The notes: generated from the sequence alone by a model not told the origin. DNA of 64,000 nucleotides from Cellvibrio japonicus Ueda107 (GCF_000019225.1 NC_010995.1:3728501-3792500), one strand, 5' to 3'; positions 36,745-47,136 are shown, counted from the first letter of the stretch. Made by a program: numbers and translations.

Positions 36745-39624
36745 TTATTTTACCTTGGCATAGGGTTTGTCTTTGAAATTGGTACCGCGCAACTGAAGCA
36801 GTGCTGTACCACCCTTGTCGCCATACAGCAGTTGCTCATAAATAGCGACCAAATCCGCCTTGGTGACCTGCTGCAAGGAAGCCAGGTAGCGATCGCGCGC
36901 ATCAAAGCGGTACTTGCCCTGCAGGAATTCGTTCAGGTAGAGGTTCATCTCCGCATAGAAATCCGTCGGCTTTTGCAGGACATTGGCAATCAACGCCTGC
37001 CTGGCCAGGTCAACTTCTGCCGGTTCGATAGCTTTCAGCGTAGCCAGGTAATCCTTACGGAATTTATCAATGCGCGCTTTGATATGCGGTAAATCCACAC
37101 TCGAACTCTGCACCAGCATAATAAAACCGGGAATATCATCCACCGGATACTCGCGGCTCATCACCGCGTAACCCAATTGCTCATGGGTACGCAACTGCAT
37201 AAAGAACGCATTGCCATAGAGCGCATTGAGTACCGCGAGCTGCGCCTGCTCGGCATCCGACTTGGCGGGGCGGAACCAGGCCTGCAAGAGCGCACTGTCT
37301 GCCAATTCAACATCACCGCTAAAGACCAGGGGTTTTCCCGCCGCGGGAGTCATATAGCTATTGAGTGCACGCTGCCGGGGCGCACGGGTACCAGGCAATA
37401 ATTGCGCCGCCGTTTGCGCCAGGTGTTTCACGTGCGCTTCGCTGTAATTACCGGCGGCAAAAATGCGCAACAGCGGGTCTTTTTTCACCGCGGCATAATA
37501 ACTGAGCAAGTCTTCACGCTTGACCTGCGCCAGCGCCGCCAGTTGTTCATCGGGGCTATAACTCTGTTGGGTAACGACACGCCCCAGGTGACTGAAAAGC
37601 TGGCGGAACACATGGTCCTTGCTGCGGTTGGCGAGGTTTTTCTGCAAGGTATCCACCGCTTCGGCAAAGCGCTGCTCATTGATCTCCAGTGCCACAAAAC
37701 TCTGCAGCAGTTGCGTCAGTAATTGCTCGTGCTTGGTGGTATAACCCTGGATACTAATTCCCTGGGAACTGGTAACGGTTAAATAAAGGTTGACGCCCAA
37801 GGACGCGCGCCCGGCGCGATCAACCAGGGTTACATTCTGCTTGTTATAAACCTCGTTCAACAGTTCCGCCAACACCGCCTGGCGCGCCGATGATTTGGCA
37901 AAATCCACGTTAATCTGCACCGACAAGGCGCCTTTATCCTCACGATAATGCTCCGGGTGAACCAGGTAGGCTTCCACCCCCGCGGCACTGACAACCGCCT
38001 GGGGCTTCAGGTAGAGGCTTTCAACAATCGGGGCCGGTTTATCGGTAAATAAATCATTCAAAGGCGGCAGGTTAAAGCGGTAACCGGCAGACAAGGAGGC
38101 CCAGCGTGTGTATTCATCGGCGCGGGTCTCGCGCAGCGCATAGGTGCCATCAAAATAAGGAATGGGTTTATCGGTTTCTACACCGGGATTGATATACCAG
38201 ATACGCGCACGGCGTTTGTCCAGTTGCGCCAGCAATGATTTGATCGCCTTGGGGTCGTAACGCTCGTAAACATAATCGGCATTCAGCAGGTTTTCTACCG
38301 GCAAATCAAACTGGCTCATGGTCAGTCCGACGGCTTGCTGCAGCGGCTGCGGTTTGGGTGCGTTATCAAAATCCTTGGCGCGCATGGCTTGCAATTCACG
38401 GAAATAGTTTTGCTTTAAGCCATCGCGCTTGATCAGGTCGACATAGGCAAAAATGGCGGCAATGATTTCATCCTGTTGCTGCAAACCGGCGTCGGTTAAT
38501 TCCGCCTGGATACGCAAAATACCGTCGGGGCCATAGATATCCGGCTCTACAAACGCGGTGACCATTTTCACCAGGCCCTTGCTGCGCAGTTGTTCGCCCA
38601 GGGTGCCCTGCTCTTCCGATGTGATCAGGTTGTTAACATACTCATTGGGCTTCAAGCGCCACTGCTCTTTATTGGACTTCACCGGAAAATCGACATAGAG
38701 CGCACGCATATCCTTAATCGGTTTGTAATAAAGGCTCTTACCCATTTCTGCCTTGGTCAACCCGGGCTCAGTCACATGGGGCAACTCGATATTTTTATTG
38801 GGAATCGCCGCAAAATGCTTTTCCGCTAGCGCCTTCAACTCCGGCAATGATTGCTTACCCACCAGCGTCAACTTCATGATATTGGCAGAATAATAGCGCT
38901 CGTAAAACGCCAGCATGGTCGCATGTAACTTGGAATCGGGCTTGTCTACCAGGGTATCCAGATTGCCAATATTGAATTTGGAACTGGGGTTGGCGGGGTT
39001 GGCGGTAACGCCCATCAGCGCAAACAAATTCCAGCCATCCTGTGCTTTTTGCAGCGACCACTCGTTGTGTACCGCATTGCGTTCCTTATCGCTGTAATGG
39101 GGGTCGAAGGTTGGCTTTTTAAAGTAATCGCTGAAACGGTCCAGCGCCTCATCAAATTTCCCGGCATTAATCTGGAACATGTAATTGGTTTTATCGTAAG
39201 CAGTGAAGGCGTTGGTCATACCACCATTGGCCTGGGTATATTTCATAAAGCCATCGGGCTCGGGATATTTTTCGGTCCCCAGGAACAACATATGTTCCAG
39301 GTAATGCGCCAGGCCCAATTGATCAACCGGATTATGTGCACTGCCCACGCCAACGGCCAGGGACGCCGCCGAGTTTTCCAGGCTGGGATCAGACACCAAT
39401 ACCACCTGCAAACCGTTCGGCAATAACAGCGCTTGGTATTGGCGGTCGTCATTCGGACTTTTGATGATGGTAACCAGAGACGGATCTTGCGGCGCAGCCT
39501 GTCGCAACTGGCCGGACTGGCAGCCGGCAACAAACAGGGTCAGGAGCAAAAGCGCGGCTATCCAGGCACGCATAATCTTAGCGTTGCCTGTGTGCATCAA
39601 AGGCAAGGGGGACGTGATTCGCAT
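36745..39624 (-). CDS. M16 insulinase/pitrilysin-like zinc protease, lipoprotein
   Basis: 959 aa, full pitrilysin length. The signal ends in lipobox FVAGC (Cys35), so it should be anchored in the envelope, unlike soluble periplasmic PtrA. The inverted zinc motif HYLEH is at 107-111, with a downstream Glu in NAVHNEWSLQ completing the site. Four homologous domains of about 220 residues can be followed; the second half lacks the zinc motif as usual. It degrades peptides. The ATG at 39624 has AAGGA at 7 bases; a second ATG at 39573 would also leave the lipobox. Confidence 0.93.
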   Translation of the reverse strand: MRITSPLPLMHTGNAKIMRAWIAALLLLTLFVAGCQSGQLRQAAPQDPSLVTIIKSPNDDRQYQALLLPNGLQVVLVSDPSLENSAASLAVGVGSAHNPVDQLGLAHYLEHMLFLGTEKYPEPDGFMKYTQANGGMTNAFTAYDKTNYMFQINAGKFDEALDRFSDYFKKPTFDPHYSDKERNAVHNEWSLQKAQDGWNLFALMGVTANPANPSSKFNIGNLDTLVDKPDSKLHATMLAFYERYYSANIMKLTLVGKQSLPELKALAEKHFAAIPNKNIELPHVTEPGLTKAEMGKSLYYKPIKDMRALYVDFPVKSNKEQWRLKPNEYVNNLITSEEQGTLGEQLRSKGLVKMVTAFVEPDIYGPDGILRIQAELTDAGLQQQDEIIAAIFAYVDLIKRDGLKQNYFRELQAMRAKDFDNAPKPQPLQQAVGLTMSQFDLPVENLLNADYVYERYDPKAIKSLLAQLDKRRARIWYINPGVETDKPIPYFDGTYALRETRADEYTRWASLSAGYRFNLPPLNDLFTDKPAPIVESLYLKPQAVVSAAGVEAYLVHPEHYREDKGALSVQINVDFAKSSARQAVLAELLNEVYNKQNVTLVDRAGRASLGVNLYLTVTSSQGISIQGYTTKHEQLLTQLLQSFVALEINEQRFAEAVDTLQKNLANRSKDHVFRQLFSHLGRVVTQQSYSPDEQLAALAQVKREDLLSYYAAVKKDPLLRIFAAGNYSEAHVKHLAQTAAQLLPGTRAPRQRALNSYMTPAAGKPLVFSGDVELADSALLQAWFRPAKSDAEQAQLAVLNALYGNAFFMQLRTHEQLGYAVMSREYPVDDIPGFIMLVQSSSVDLPHIKARIDKFRKDYLATLKAIEPAEVDLARQALIANVLQKPTDFYAEMNLYLNEFLQGKYRFDARDRYLASLQQVTKADLVAIYEQLLYGDKGGTALLQLRGTNFKDKPYAKVK

Positions 39625-39659
39625 GAAGCATTCCTTGTAGGGACAGGTTATTTACAGGG

Positions 39660-39690
39660 GCCAAGCCTAGCAAAGTCTGCCAGGCTTGGC
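39660..39690. other. Hairpin between GIN-domain and protease genes
   Basis: GCCAAGCCT / AGGCTTGGC with a 13-nt loop and no T tract. It is 3' of the GIN-domain gene, so it is possibly a factor-dependent end or an RNA-stabilising element. Confidence 0.5.
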
Positions 39691-39734
39691 GAACCAGTCC
39701 CTTGTGACAGGGGAGGGCTTACTTGGTTCGGGGA

Positions 39735-40577
39735 TCAGTCGTTGCGGGCATTGATATGGCTGGCGCCATTGGAATTGGTTTCGGTCTTGGGGTTGCCGAA
39801 ATAATCGATAACCGACGCACCCGACGCATGGGCGCGCAAGCGATGGGTCGCCGTCACCTCAATGCGCGAAGCACCGCTGGCGTCCAGCTCCGCATGGGCT
39901 GTCGACAGGACTCGGGCACGCAGGCTGCTGGCGCCACTGACATTCGCACCAAGCTGCTGGGCGCTGCTCGCCTGCCTCACATCGAGGTTGGAGGCCCCCG
40001 ATAATTCCACCTTGACATTAATCGCATTCAGCTTGGCAATACCCACGTTGGAAGCACCGGACAACCCCACCACCAGGTTCTGGATATTTACCGCTTTGAA
40101 ATCACCTGCGGCCGCACCGCTGCCCTCGAAACGCAGGCTATCGCCCTGCAAATCGCCCACCCGCGCACGCGCTGCACCCGCCAGTTCCACCTGCGACAAC
40201 TGCTTGACGTGCAGGATCACCTGGATATGGTCATCACCGCTGCGGAACCAGTCAAAAATACCGCCCTTGTGCTTGACGCTAATACTCAAGCGCTTGCCCG
40301 TCTGATCCACCTTGACCCGCTCCATCACCTCCGGGGAGGTCTCAATACGCAGGTATTCCGAGCCATTCTGGGTAATCTCCACATGGGCATTCCCGGTCAC
40401 CACCAACTCGGAAAAATCCTTGGCGGGATAGGCTTTGGCCACCCGGTCAGAGGCCTGGGCCACACTCGCCATCAACGCCCCCGCCAAGGCGAGGCCAAGG
40501 CGCGCCGACACAGGTGAAAAAATAGGCAATACAAACTGTTTTATAGCGACAAGCTGTTTCATGGCGATGAGCCCCAT
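39735..40577 (-). CDS. Secreted GIN-domain (DUF2807) beta-helix protein
   Basis: 280 aa with an N-terminal signal (cleavage near VAQA). The mature protein is a putative auto-transporter adhesin head GIN domain (DUF2807): FSELVVTGNAHVEITQNGSE then repeated short beta-helix rungs with SGASxxxxx (SGASNVGIAKL, SGASNLDVRQA, SGASSLRARVL, SGASRIEVTA, SGASVIDYFG). Such proteins are exported, and their role is undefined. It is the only gene of its unit, divergent from tex. Confidence 0.88.
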   Translation of the reverse strand: MGLIAMKQLVAIKQFVLPIFSPVSARLGLALAGALMASVAQASDRVAKAYPAKDFSELVVTGNAHVEITQNGSEYLRIETSPEVMERVKVDQTGKRLSISVKHKGGIFDWFRSGDDHIQVILHVKQLSQVELAGAARARVGDLQGDSLRFEGSGAAAGDFKAVNIQNLVVGLSGASNVGIAKLNAINVKVELSGASNLDVRQASSAQQLGANVSGASSLRARVLSTAHAELDASGASRIEVTATHRLRAHASGASVIDYFGNPKTETNSNGASHINARND

Positions 40578-40807
40578 TGGATAACAAAACCGGTAACAAG
40601 CGCCGACCTGGCGAGATTAACGGTTTTGATGCGCTAGCCTCCCGCCCGGATTCACCCCTGCCCGGATTTTTTCCAAACTATCCCACGGAACAGCGCAGCG
40701 CGAAAAAACAAGTCTGGCAGCTGGCGTCGATTTGGGGATAATGGGCGACCTTGATAACAGCCCGTTGCCTCGCCAGAGGTATGTATCTGCATGACGAGTG
40801 ACCGCTT

Positions 40808-43138
40808 ATGACCCTACCCAGTATTGCCAAACGCATTGCCGACGAATTAAACGTTCAAGAACAACAGGTCAGTGCCGCTGTCGGCCTGCTCGACGAGGGC
40901 GCCACCGTGCCCTTTATCTCCCGCTACCGGAAAGAAGTCACCGGTGGCCTGGACGACTCGCAAATGCGCACCCTGGAAGAGCGCCTACGCTATCTGCGCG
41001 AACTGGAAGAGCGCCGTACAGCCATCCTCAAATCCATCGGCGAACAGGGCAAGCTCACCCCCGAGCTGGAGCATGAAGTCTCTATCGCCGATACCAAGAA
41101 CCGCCTGGAAGACCTCTACCTGCCCTACAAACCCAAGCGCCGCACCAAGGGCCAGATCGCCAAAGAAGCCGGCCTGGAGCCACTGGCCGAAGCGCTGCTC
41201 GCCGATCCGACCCTGGCACCGGACGTAGAAGCCGCCAAATATTTCAACGCCGAGCACAATATCAACGATGTGAAATCGGCGCTCGACGGTGCCAAATACA
41301 TCCTGATGGAAAAATTCAGCGAGGACGCCGAGCTGCTCGGCAAGCTGCGCAACTTCCTCCACGCCGAGGCCACCCTTTCCGCCCGCGCCGTGCCGGAAAA
41401 AGCCAACGACAGCTCGCAGGAAGTACAAAAATTCCGCGATTATTTTGAACACGACGAAGCGCTCAAATCCGTTCCCTCGCACCGCGCCCTGGCCATGTTC
41501 CGCGGCCGCAACGAAGGCATACTCAGCCTGGCGATTAAAGTGGGCGACGAAGAAGCGCGCGTCGGCCACCCCTGCGAAACCATGGTGGCAGAGCACTGGC
41601 AAGTCCAGGACAAAGGCCGCGCTGCCGATGGCTGGTTAGCCGAAGTGGTGCGCTGGACCTGGCGGGTAAAACTGTTAACGCATCTGGAAACTGACCTGCT
41701 CGGCGAACTGCGCGAAAAAGCCGAGGAAGAAGCGATTAAAGTATTCGCCTCCAATTTAAAAGATTTGCTGCTCGCCGCCCCCGCCGGGCAAAAAGCGACT
41801 ATCGGCCTTGACCCGGGCATGCGCACCGGTGTCAAGGTCGCGGTGGTCGATGCCACCGGTAAGGTGCTGGATCACTGTGCGATTTTTCCCACACCGCCGT
41901 TTAACAAGATCGCCGAATCCGAAGCGGTGATTGTGCACCTGTGTAAAAAACACAATGTCGGCTTGATCGCGATTGGCAACGGCACAGCCTCACGCGAAAC
42001 GGAAAAATTCGTTAAAGATGTGCTGAAAACCCACAAGGATATCCAGGCCACCAGCGTGGTGGTTAACGAAGCCGGGGCCTCGGTATATTCCGCCTCGGAA
42101 TTCGCCGCCAAAGAATTCCCCGATCTGGATGTGACTATTCGCGGCGCCATCTCCATTGCCCGCCGCCTGCAAGACCCGCTCGCCGAACTGGTAAAAATCG
42201 ATCCCAAATCCATCGGCGTGGGCCAATACCAGCACGATGTTTCGCAATCGCAACTGGCGCGCTCACTCGATGCCGTGGTGGAAGACTGTGTGAACGCGGT
42301 AGGTGTGGAAGTCAATACCGCCTCTGCCGCGCTGCTGGCGCGGGTATCCGGTTTAAATACCACCATCGCCAATAATATTGTGGAATTCCGCAACCAGAAT
42401 GGCGCGTTCAATTCTCGCGCTGCTCTGAAAAAAGTACCGCGTTTAGGCGAAAAAACCTTTGAACAAGCGGCAGGTTTCTTGCGCGTTGCTAACGGTGAAA
42501 ACCCACTGGATGCCTCTGCCGTTCACCCGGAATCCTATTCGGTGGTGGAAAAAATCGCGCAGAAAAACGCGCGTGAAATCAAAGGCCTCATCGGCGACTC
42601 CACTTTCCTGCGCGGCCTGAAAGCAGCGGAATATACCGACGAAAAATTCGGTGTCCCCACCGTCACCGACATTATCAAGGAACTGGACAAACCCGGGCGC
42701 GACCCGCGCCCGGAATTTAAAACCGCCCAATTCCAGGAAGGCGTGGAAGAAATCACCGACCTGGTACCCGGTATGATCCTGGAAGGCACAGTCACCAACG
42801 TCACCAACTTCGGCGCCTTTGTGGACATAGGCGTGCATCAGGATGGCCTGGTGCATATCTCCGCCCTGTCGCACACCTTTATCAAAGACCCGCGCGACGC
42901 CGTAAAAGCCGGTGAAATTGTCAAAGTCAAAGTGATGGAAGTGGACGTACCGCGCAAACGCATCGCCCTCTCCATGCGCCTGGACGATACGCCCGGTGAA
43001 AAAGTCGAGGGCAACAGCAAAGGCAGCGGTCGCCCCTCACAAAACCAGCAGCGCGCCGCCCAGCGCAACAACCCCGCCCCGGCGGCTATGGGCAGCATGG
43101 GTGCGCTGCTGCAACAGGCCTTAAAGAAAAACCGATAA
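40808..43138 (+). CDS. tex: Tex-family RNA-binding transcription accessory protein
   Basis: 776 aa, cytosolic. N-terminal Tex helices (SIAKRIADELNVQEQQVSAA in part), a YqgF/RuvC-like domain (TIGLDPGMRTGVKVAVVD near 330), helix-hairpin-helix repeats and a C-terminal S1 domain (VTNVTNFGAFVDIGVHQDGL, about 655-720). The tail is basic and Asn/Gln/Pro-rich. Tex binds nucleic acid and affects transcription and stress tolerance. It is divergent from the GIN gene and followed by a structured spacer before pyrF. Confidence 0.95.
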   Translation: MTLPSIAKRIADELNVQEQQVSAAVGLLDEGATVPFISRYRKEVTGGLDDSQMRTLEERLRYLRELEERRTAILKSIGEQGKLTPELEHEVSIADTKNRLEDLYLPYKPKRRTKGQIAKEAGLEPLAEALLADPTLAPDVEAAKYFNAEHNINDVKSALDGAKYILMEKFSEDAELLGKLRNFLHAEATLSARAVPEKANDSSQEVQKFRDYFEHDEALKSVPSHRALAMFRGRNEGILSLAIKVGDEEARVGHPCETMVAEHWQVQDKGRAADGWLAEVVRWTWRVKLLTHLETDLLGELREKAEEEAIKVFASNLKDLLLAAPAGQKATIGLDPGMRTGVKVAVVDATGKVLDHCAIFPTPPFNKIAESEAVIVHLCKKHNVGLIAIGNGTASRETEKFVKDVLKTHKDIQATSVVVNEAGASVYSASEFAAKEFPDLDVTIRGAISIARRLQDPLAELVKIDPKSIGVGQYQHDVSQSQLARSLDAVVEDCVNAVGVEVNTASAALLARVSGLNTTIANNIVEFRNQNGAFNSRAALKKVPRLGEKTFEQAAGFLRVANGENPLDASAVHPESYSVVEKIAQKNAREIKGLIGDSTFLRGLKAAEYTDEKFGVPTVTDIIKELDKPGRDPRPEFKTAQFQEGVEEITDLVPGMILEGTVTNVTNFGAFVDIGVHQDGLVHISALSHTFIKDPRDAVKAGEIVKVKVMEVDVPRKRIALSMRLDDTPGEKVEGNSKGSGRPSQNQQRAAQRNNPAPAAMGSMGALLQQALKKNR

Positions 43139-43165
43139 GGCCAGGAAGTTTCTGTATTTACTAAA

Positions 43166-43205
43166 GCCCCCAAGGAATACGGCCATGCCGTTATACCGAG
43201 GGGGC
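43166..43205 (+). terminator. Structured spacer after tex
   Basis: Outer arms GCCCCC / GGGGGC enclose a perfect inner hairpin ACGGC-CAT-GCCGT. No T tract follows, so termination is not certain; an attenuator ahead of pyrF is also possible. Confidence 0.45.
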
Positions 43206-43297
43206 AGGCTTTAACCGATATAGCACTCATCGAACATACAATCTACAGCGGCTATACCGTCACAGATACTGCATAAACCATCGCAGAGGAAAGTGCC

Positions 43298-44119
43298 TTG
43301 TCATTTATTGAAAAATTAAAAAACGCCTGGGTAAGCAATAATTCCCTTCTCTGTATAGGCCTGGATCCGGACACAGAAAAGTTTCCAGATTTATTCAAAA
43401 CCATGGCCAAACCAGAGGCTGTTTTTGCTTTTAACAAGGCCATCATAGACGCTACCCATGACCTGGTTTGTGCCTATAAGCCACAAATAGCGTATTTCTC
43501 TGCAGAAGCAGCCGAAACATCACTGGAACAAACCATTGCCTATATCAAAACACAATACCCGCACATACCGGTTATCCTCGATGCCAAGCGCGGCGACATC
43601 GGCAGCACCGCGCAAAAATACGCAGCAGAAGCATTTGAACGCTATCAAGCCGACGCGGTTACCGTAAATCCCTACCTTGGCCTCGATTCCATTACCCCTT
43701 TTACGGCATACCGGGAGCGCGGCACTATTCTGTTGTGCCGCACCTCCAACAGCGGCGCAGCTGACTTACAGGATTTGTCTGTCGATGGTATTCCGCTTTA
43801 CCAAAAAGTGGCCATCACTGCACGAGACCACTGGAACAGTCACAACAATTGTTTACTGGTTGTAGGCGCCACCTGGCCTGAGCAAATGGCAGCAATTCGC
43901 CAGCTGGTAGGTGATATGCCCTTCCTCGTACCCGGCGTAGGCGCGCAAGGCGGCGATGTGAATGCCATGGTCAAAGCGGGCAAAACCGCCGATGGCAATG
44001 GCTTGATTATCAGCTCCTCGCGCGCTGTACTTTACGCCAGCAACGGAGACGACTTTGCCCAAGCCGCGCGCGCGGTCGCCCTGTCACTCAGACAACAGAT
44101 CAACGTCGCCAGAGCCTAA
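43298..44119 (+). CDS. pyrF: Orotidine 5'-phosphate decarboxylase (type 2)
   Basis: 273 aa. It decarboxylates OMP to UMP, the last step of pyrimidine synthesis. The catalytic Asp-Lys-Asp pattern is in VILDAKRGDIGSTAQ; the phosphate-binding end is VPGVGAQGGDVNAM. Length and motifs fit the longer class II enzymes (TIGR02127) rather than the 230-aa E. coli type. The start is TTG at 43298 with AGAGGA 9 bases before it; no in-frame ATG lies nearby. Confidence 0.95.
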   Translation: MSFIEKLKNAWVSNNSLLCIGLDPDTEKFPDLFKTMAKPEAVFAFNKAIIDATHDLVCAYKPQIAYFSAEAAETSLEQTIAYIKTQYPHIPVILDAKRGDIGSTAQKYAAEAFERYQADAVTVNPYLGLDSITPFTAYRERGTILLCRTSNSGAADLQDLSVDGIPLYQKVAITARDHWNSHNNCLLVVGATWPEQMAAIRQLVGDMPFLVPGVGAQGGDVNAMVKAGKTADGNGLIISSSRAVLYASNGDDFAQAARAVALSLRQQINVARA

Positions 44120-44178
44120 CGCCTCTAGCAGCGAACAGTCGTAATACAGGAATCCACCAAGGCCAGGAGGCCCACAAA

Positions 44179-44205
44179 CGCCCGGTAATACCGGGCGAAT
44201 TTCTT
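44179..44205 (+). terminator. Terminator-like hairpin after pyrF
   Basis: CGCCCGGTA / TACCGGGCG with almost no loop, then AATTTCTTA. It sits between pyrF and yjdM. Confidence 0.6.
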
Positions 44206-44229
44206 ATCCATAATTGCCGAGGAAATTTT

Positions 44230-44568
44230 ATGAGCAATTTACCACCCTGCCCTAAATGCAATTCCGAATACACCTACGAAGATGGCGCCCAGCTGATTTG
44301 CCCCGAATGCGCCCACGAATGGTCAGCCAACGACACCGCCATTGATGAAGAGCAATTAATTGTGCGCGATGCCAACGGCAACCTGCTCGCCGATGGTGAT
44401 AACGCCACAGTGGCGAAAGATTTAAAAATCAAAGGCACATCCTCGGTGTTAAAGGTTGGCACCAAGGTCAAAATCATCCGCCTGGTCGATGGCGACCACA
44501 ACCTGGATTGCAAAGTCGATGGCCACGGCGCCATGATGTTGAAATCTGAATTTGTGAAGAAAGCCTAA
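44230..44568 (+). CDS. yjdM: YjdM/PhnA zinc-ribbon protein
   Basis: 112 aa. The N-terminal zinc ribbon CPKCNSEYTYEDGAQLICPEC is followed by an SH3-like domain (VRDANGNLLADGD, KVGTKVKIIRLVDGDH, KSEFVKKA). This is the widespread YjdM family, once called PhnA and linked to phosphonate use, though its actual role is unclear. GAGGAAA supports the start. A strong terminator follows directly. Confidence 0.93.
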   Translation: MSNLPPCPKCNSEYTYEDGAQLICPECAHEWSANDTAIDEEQLIVRDANGNLLADGDNATVAKDLKIKGTSSVLKVGTKVKIIRLVDGDHNLDCKVDGHGAMMLKSEFVKKA

Positions 44569-44574
44569 AGCCCG

Positions 44575-44612
44575 AACAATAGCTCACCAGGTTTGGTGGG
44601 CTATTGTTTTTT
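44575..44612 (+). terminator. Terminator after yjdM
   Basis: AACAATAGCTCACC / GGTGGGCTATTGTT with a 6-nt loop and T6. It closes the core-gene block before the sulfatase module. Confidence 0.92.
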
Positions 44613-44796
44613 AATGCTGTGGTTGTCGCTTGTAATGGGCGGCGACAGCAACCCGGTAGATTTGTTCGCAAGCCATACCTGTATTGCGCAAGTGGTTGGG
44701 CATACCAATAGCGGCGTGTTTACGTATAACCAGTGATACCCGGACTTGCTGCCCAAGGCTCCTGCAAGAGCCCTGGGCAAACGAATAACCATTCAA

Positions 44797-47136
44797 TTAC
44801 GGCCGGCAATCATTCCCCATATTGGCCAGGATAATCTCCCCGTCGGCGGCATCCGTCAGGCCATCCCGGTTGAAGTCATACCAGCTCGACAGGCCGCCGC
44901 CCTGTTCCGGGTCGGCCCAATAGGCCCATTCCGCCTGATCCTGTTCATCCACCACCAGGTCGCCGTTGCCATCGCCGGGGCAGTCGATGCCACTGTTCAG
45001 CAGGTCGGTCAGGGCGCTGCTCAGCGCGGTGAAACTGTCCCGCTGTTCCGGCGTCAGGTCGTCAGGCGTTTTATCCGCCAGCAGGTTGAGTTCTTCCCGG
45101 TCGAGCTTGAGTTCGGCGGTATCCCTGCTCTGGTTGATTTCATAGAACTCCTCGGTGGCGGTGGAGCCGGCTTCCACGCCGTTATCGCAATAGGGGCGGG
45201 TGATGCGCACCAGCTTGTACTGATCGTCACGCAGGGCGGCCTGGTGGCTGGGGAAGACCTGTACCGCTTCACCGCCGTTGTCCTCGAACCAGGCGTTGAC
45301 CGCGCAACAGGAGCCGAAGCCCCCTTCCGGTACACCGGCAATATCACTGCCGGCACCGTACCAGACACCGCTCTGGTCTTCGCAGACACCTTTCTGCGTG
45401 AAGATCTGCACGCAGGTATTGGCCGCGGGAATCACGCAGGGCGGCGGGGTATCGACGCTGAAGTTGACACCCTGCTCGGTGAAGTTGGTGGTGCGGATGG
45501 CGTCGCGTCCCGGCTCTGTCAGGTAGGGCAGTACCGGCTGGGCGTCCAGTTGTCCGCGCCAGCTTTCCGGCAGGCGGCCTTCATCGATACCGGCGATTTC
45601 GCGGAACAGGCTGTAGAGGTCGGTGGTGTTCACCATATGTTCCACGTCCCGGTCAGGGTTGCTGACCACCGCGGGCGGGCCGGCCACGATCAGCGGCACC
45701 CAGACACCGGTCTGGTACAGCGAACCCTTGGCGCGCAGCGGGTCGAACGGCAGTTTGACGGTGGGCATGTAGGTGCCGTTGTCACTGACGATGATAACCA
45801 CGGTATTGCTGTCCGGGTTGTACTGGAGGCTGCCGTCTTCAAGCCGCTCGGCAATGCCGGCGGTGACCAGCAGGCGGCCGATTTCGTGATCCATGGCTTC
45901 CAGCATATGCTGGGCCACTGCCCGCTGCTGGGTAAACTCGGCCAGGTCGAGCGATTCCTGCGGCAGAATGCCCAGTTCGGTCAGGGCGCTGGCCACCGGG
46001 GTGCCGCAGCCCACCAGGCTGAGGGCGGCATCCGGGTGCGGCAGCAGGGCGGCCGGCGGCGGTTGCAAGGGAGTGTGCAGGGCGGAATAGCCGAGGCTTA
46101 CCATCCAGGGCCGGTCAGGGTGCTGCTCCCGGATGCGGGTGATGGTTGCAATGGCGGCGTCAGTTTCCAGGATGGCACGGTAGCCGCGGGCGCGGGCATC
46201 GGAGGCGTGGACAGTCTGGTTGGTGCCATCGGCCAGGTTGATTTTCCATTCGCCCGTGTAATGGCCGTTCTGGGTGTTGAAGTTCAGTGCGGCCCGGCGG
46301 GTATCGCTGTATTCGGTGGCACCGGGGTCGAGGATGCCGCCCAGTTCGAGGCAGGTGCGGCCCGGTGTCGGGTAGTCTTCCGGGTCGTCCATCACCAAAT
46401 GGGTGGACTCGCTGCCCTCGGGCAGGTAGCAGACACCGGTGTCAGCGCCCTGGTCGGGATCGATCAGGGTGGTGGGCACAAAGCCGCAATGGTAAGTGCC
46501 TGCCGGAGCCACACCGCCGGCAGTGGTGTCGATTGGATAGGGCGCGCCATCGAGGTAGCCGGCAAAATAATCCCAGCCCAGCTCGCGCATGGCCTCATCG
46601 CCCAGGGGATGGTTGTCCGGGTTCAGGTCGGAGCCGGTCAGGTGCATCTTGCCGATCAGGGCGTTGACATAGTTCGCCTCTTCGCGCAGCAATTTCGGCG
46701 TTGTCAGGGTGTAGGGCGATACCTGCGAATTGGCCAGGTCGGCGGAGAGCACGGCATTGCGCACCCCGCTGCGGAACGGATAACGCCCCTCGTAAAAGGT
46801 GGAGCGGGTGGGCGAGCAGGTGGGCATCGACCAGGTGTTGCGGAAGCGCACCCCGGCGCTGGCAATGGCGTCGATGCTGTCGGTCTGTGGCGGGATGGTT
46901 CCTCCATAGCCGAAGGCGGCAAGCTGGTCGACGCCGAGGTCGTCCATAACGATAAACAGGATATTGGGCGGCACATCGGCTGTGCCCCCCGGTTCAGAAC
47001 TGGAACTGGCACTGGAACTGCTGTCGAGGCTGGCACTGGCACTGCTGGCGCCGCCGCCGGAACCCGAGCTGGAGCCCAGGTTGCAGCCGCTGACGGCCAG
47101 CAGGCACAGGCAGGCCATTATCATACGAGTCTTCAT
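44797..47136 (-). CDS. Lipoprotein sulfatase with dockerin-like C-terminus (1)
   Basis: 779 aa. Lipobox VSGC (Cys18) and a Ser-rich linker (20-50) precede a type I sulfatase domain. Metal residues are in FIVMDDLGVD (D65, D66) and the formylglycine site is C107 in MPTCSPTRS, matching CxPxR. The last 60 residues, after a CPGDGNGD junction, carry two calcium-loop-like segments (DGNGDLVVDEQD and DFNRDGLTDAAD) that resemble type I dockerin duplicates. Several cysteine-rich insertions lie between 370 and 680. The substrate is unknown. The enzyme needs a formylglycine-generating system not found here. It is the last gene of the cytochrome-sulfatase operon, 91 bp after the paralogue. AAGGGGA supports the start. 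Confidence 0.88.
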   Translation of the reverse strand: MKTRMIMACLCLLAVSGCNLGSSSGSGGGASSASASLDSSSSASSSSEPGGTADVPPNILFIVMDDLGVDQLAAFGYGGTIPPQTDSIDAIASAGVRFRNTWSMPTCSPTRSTFYEGRYPFRSGVRNAVLSADLANSQVSPYTLTTPKLLREEANYVNALIGKMHLTGSDLNPDNHPLGDEAMRELGWDYFAGYLDGAPYPIDTTAGGVAPAGTYHCGFVPTTLIDPDQGADTGVCYLPEGSESTHLVMDDPEDYPTPGRTCLELGGILDPGATEYSDTRRAALNFNTQNGHYTGEWKINLADGTNQTVHASDARARGYRAILETDAAIATITRIREQHPDRPWMVSLGYSALHTPLQPPPAALLPHPDAALSLVGCGTPVASALTELGILPQESLDLAEFTQQRAVAQHMLEAMDHEIGRLLVTAGIAERLEDGSLQYNPDSNTVVIIVSDNGTYMPTVKLPFDPLRAKGSLYQTGVWVPLIVAGPPAVVSNPDRDVEHMVNTTDLYSLFREIAGIDEGRLPESWRGQLDAQPVLPYLTEPGRDAIRTTNFTEQGVNFSVDTPPPCVIPAANTCVQIFTQKGVCEDQSGVWYGAGSDIAGVPEGGFGSCCAVNAWFEDNGGEAVQVFPSHQAALRDDQYKLVRITRPYCDNGVEAGSTATEEFYEINQSRDTAELKLDREELNLLADKTPDDLTPEQRDSFTALSSALTDLLNSGIDCPGDGNGDLVVDEQDQAEWAYWADPEQGGGLSSWYDFNRDGLTDAADGEIILANMGNDCRP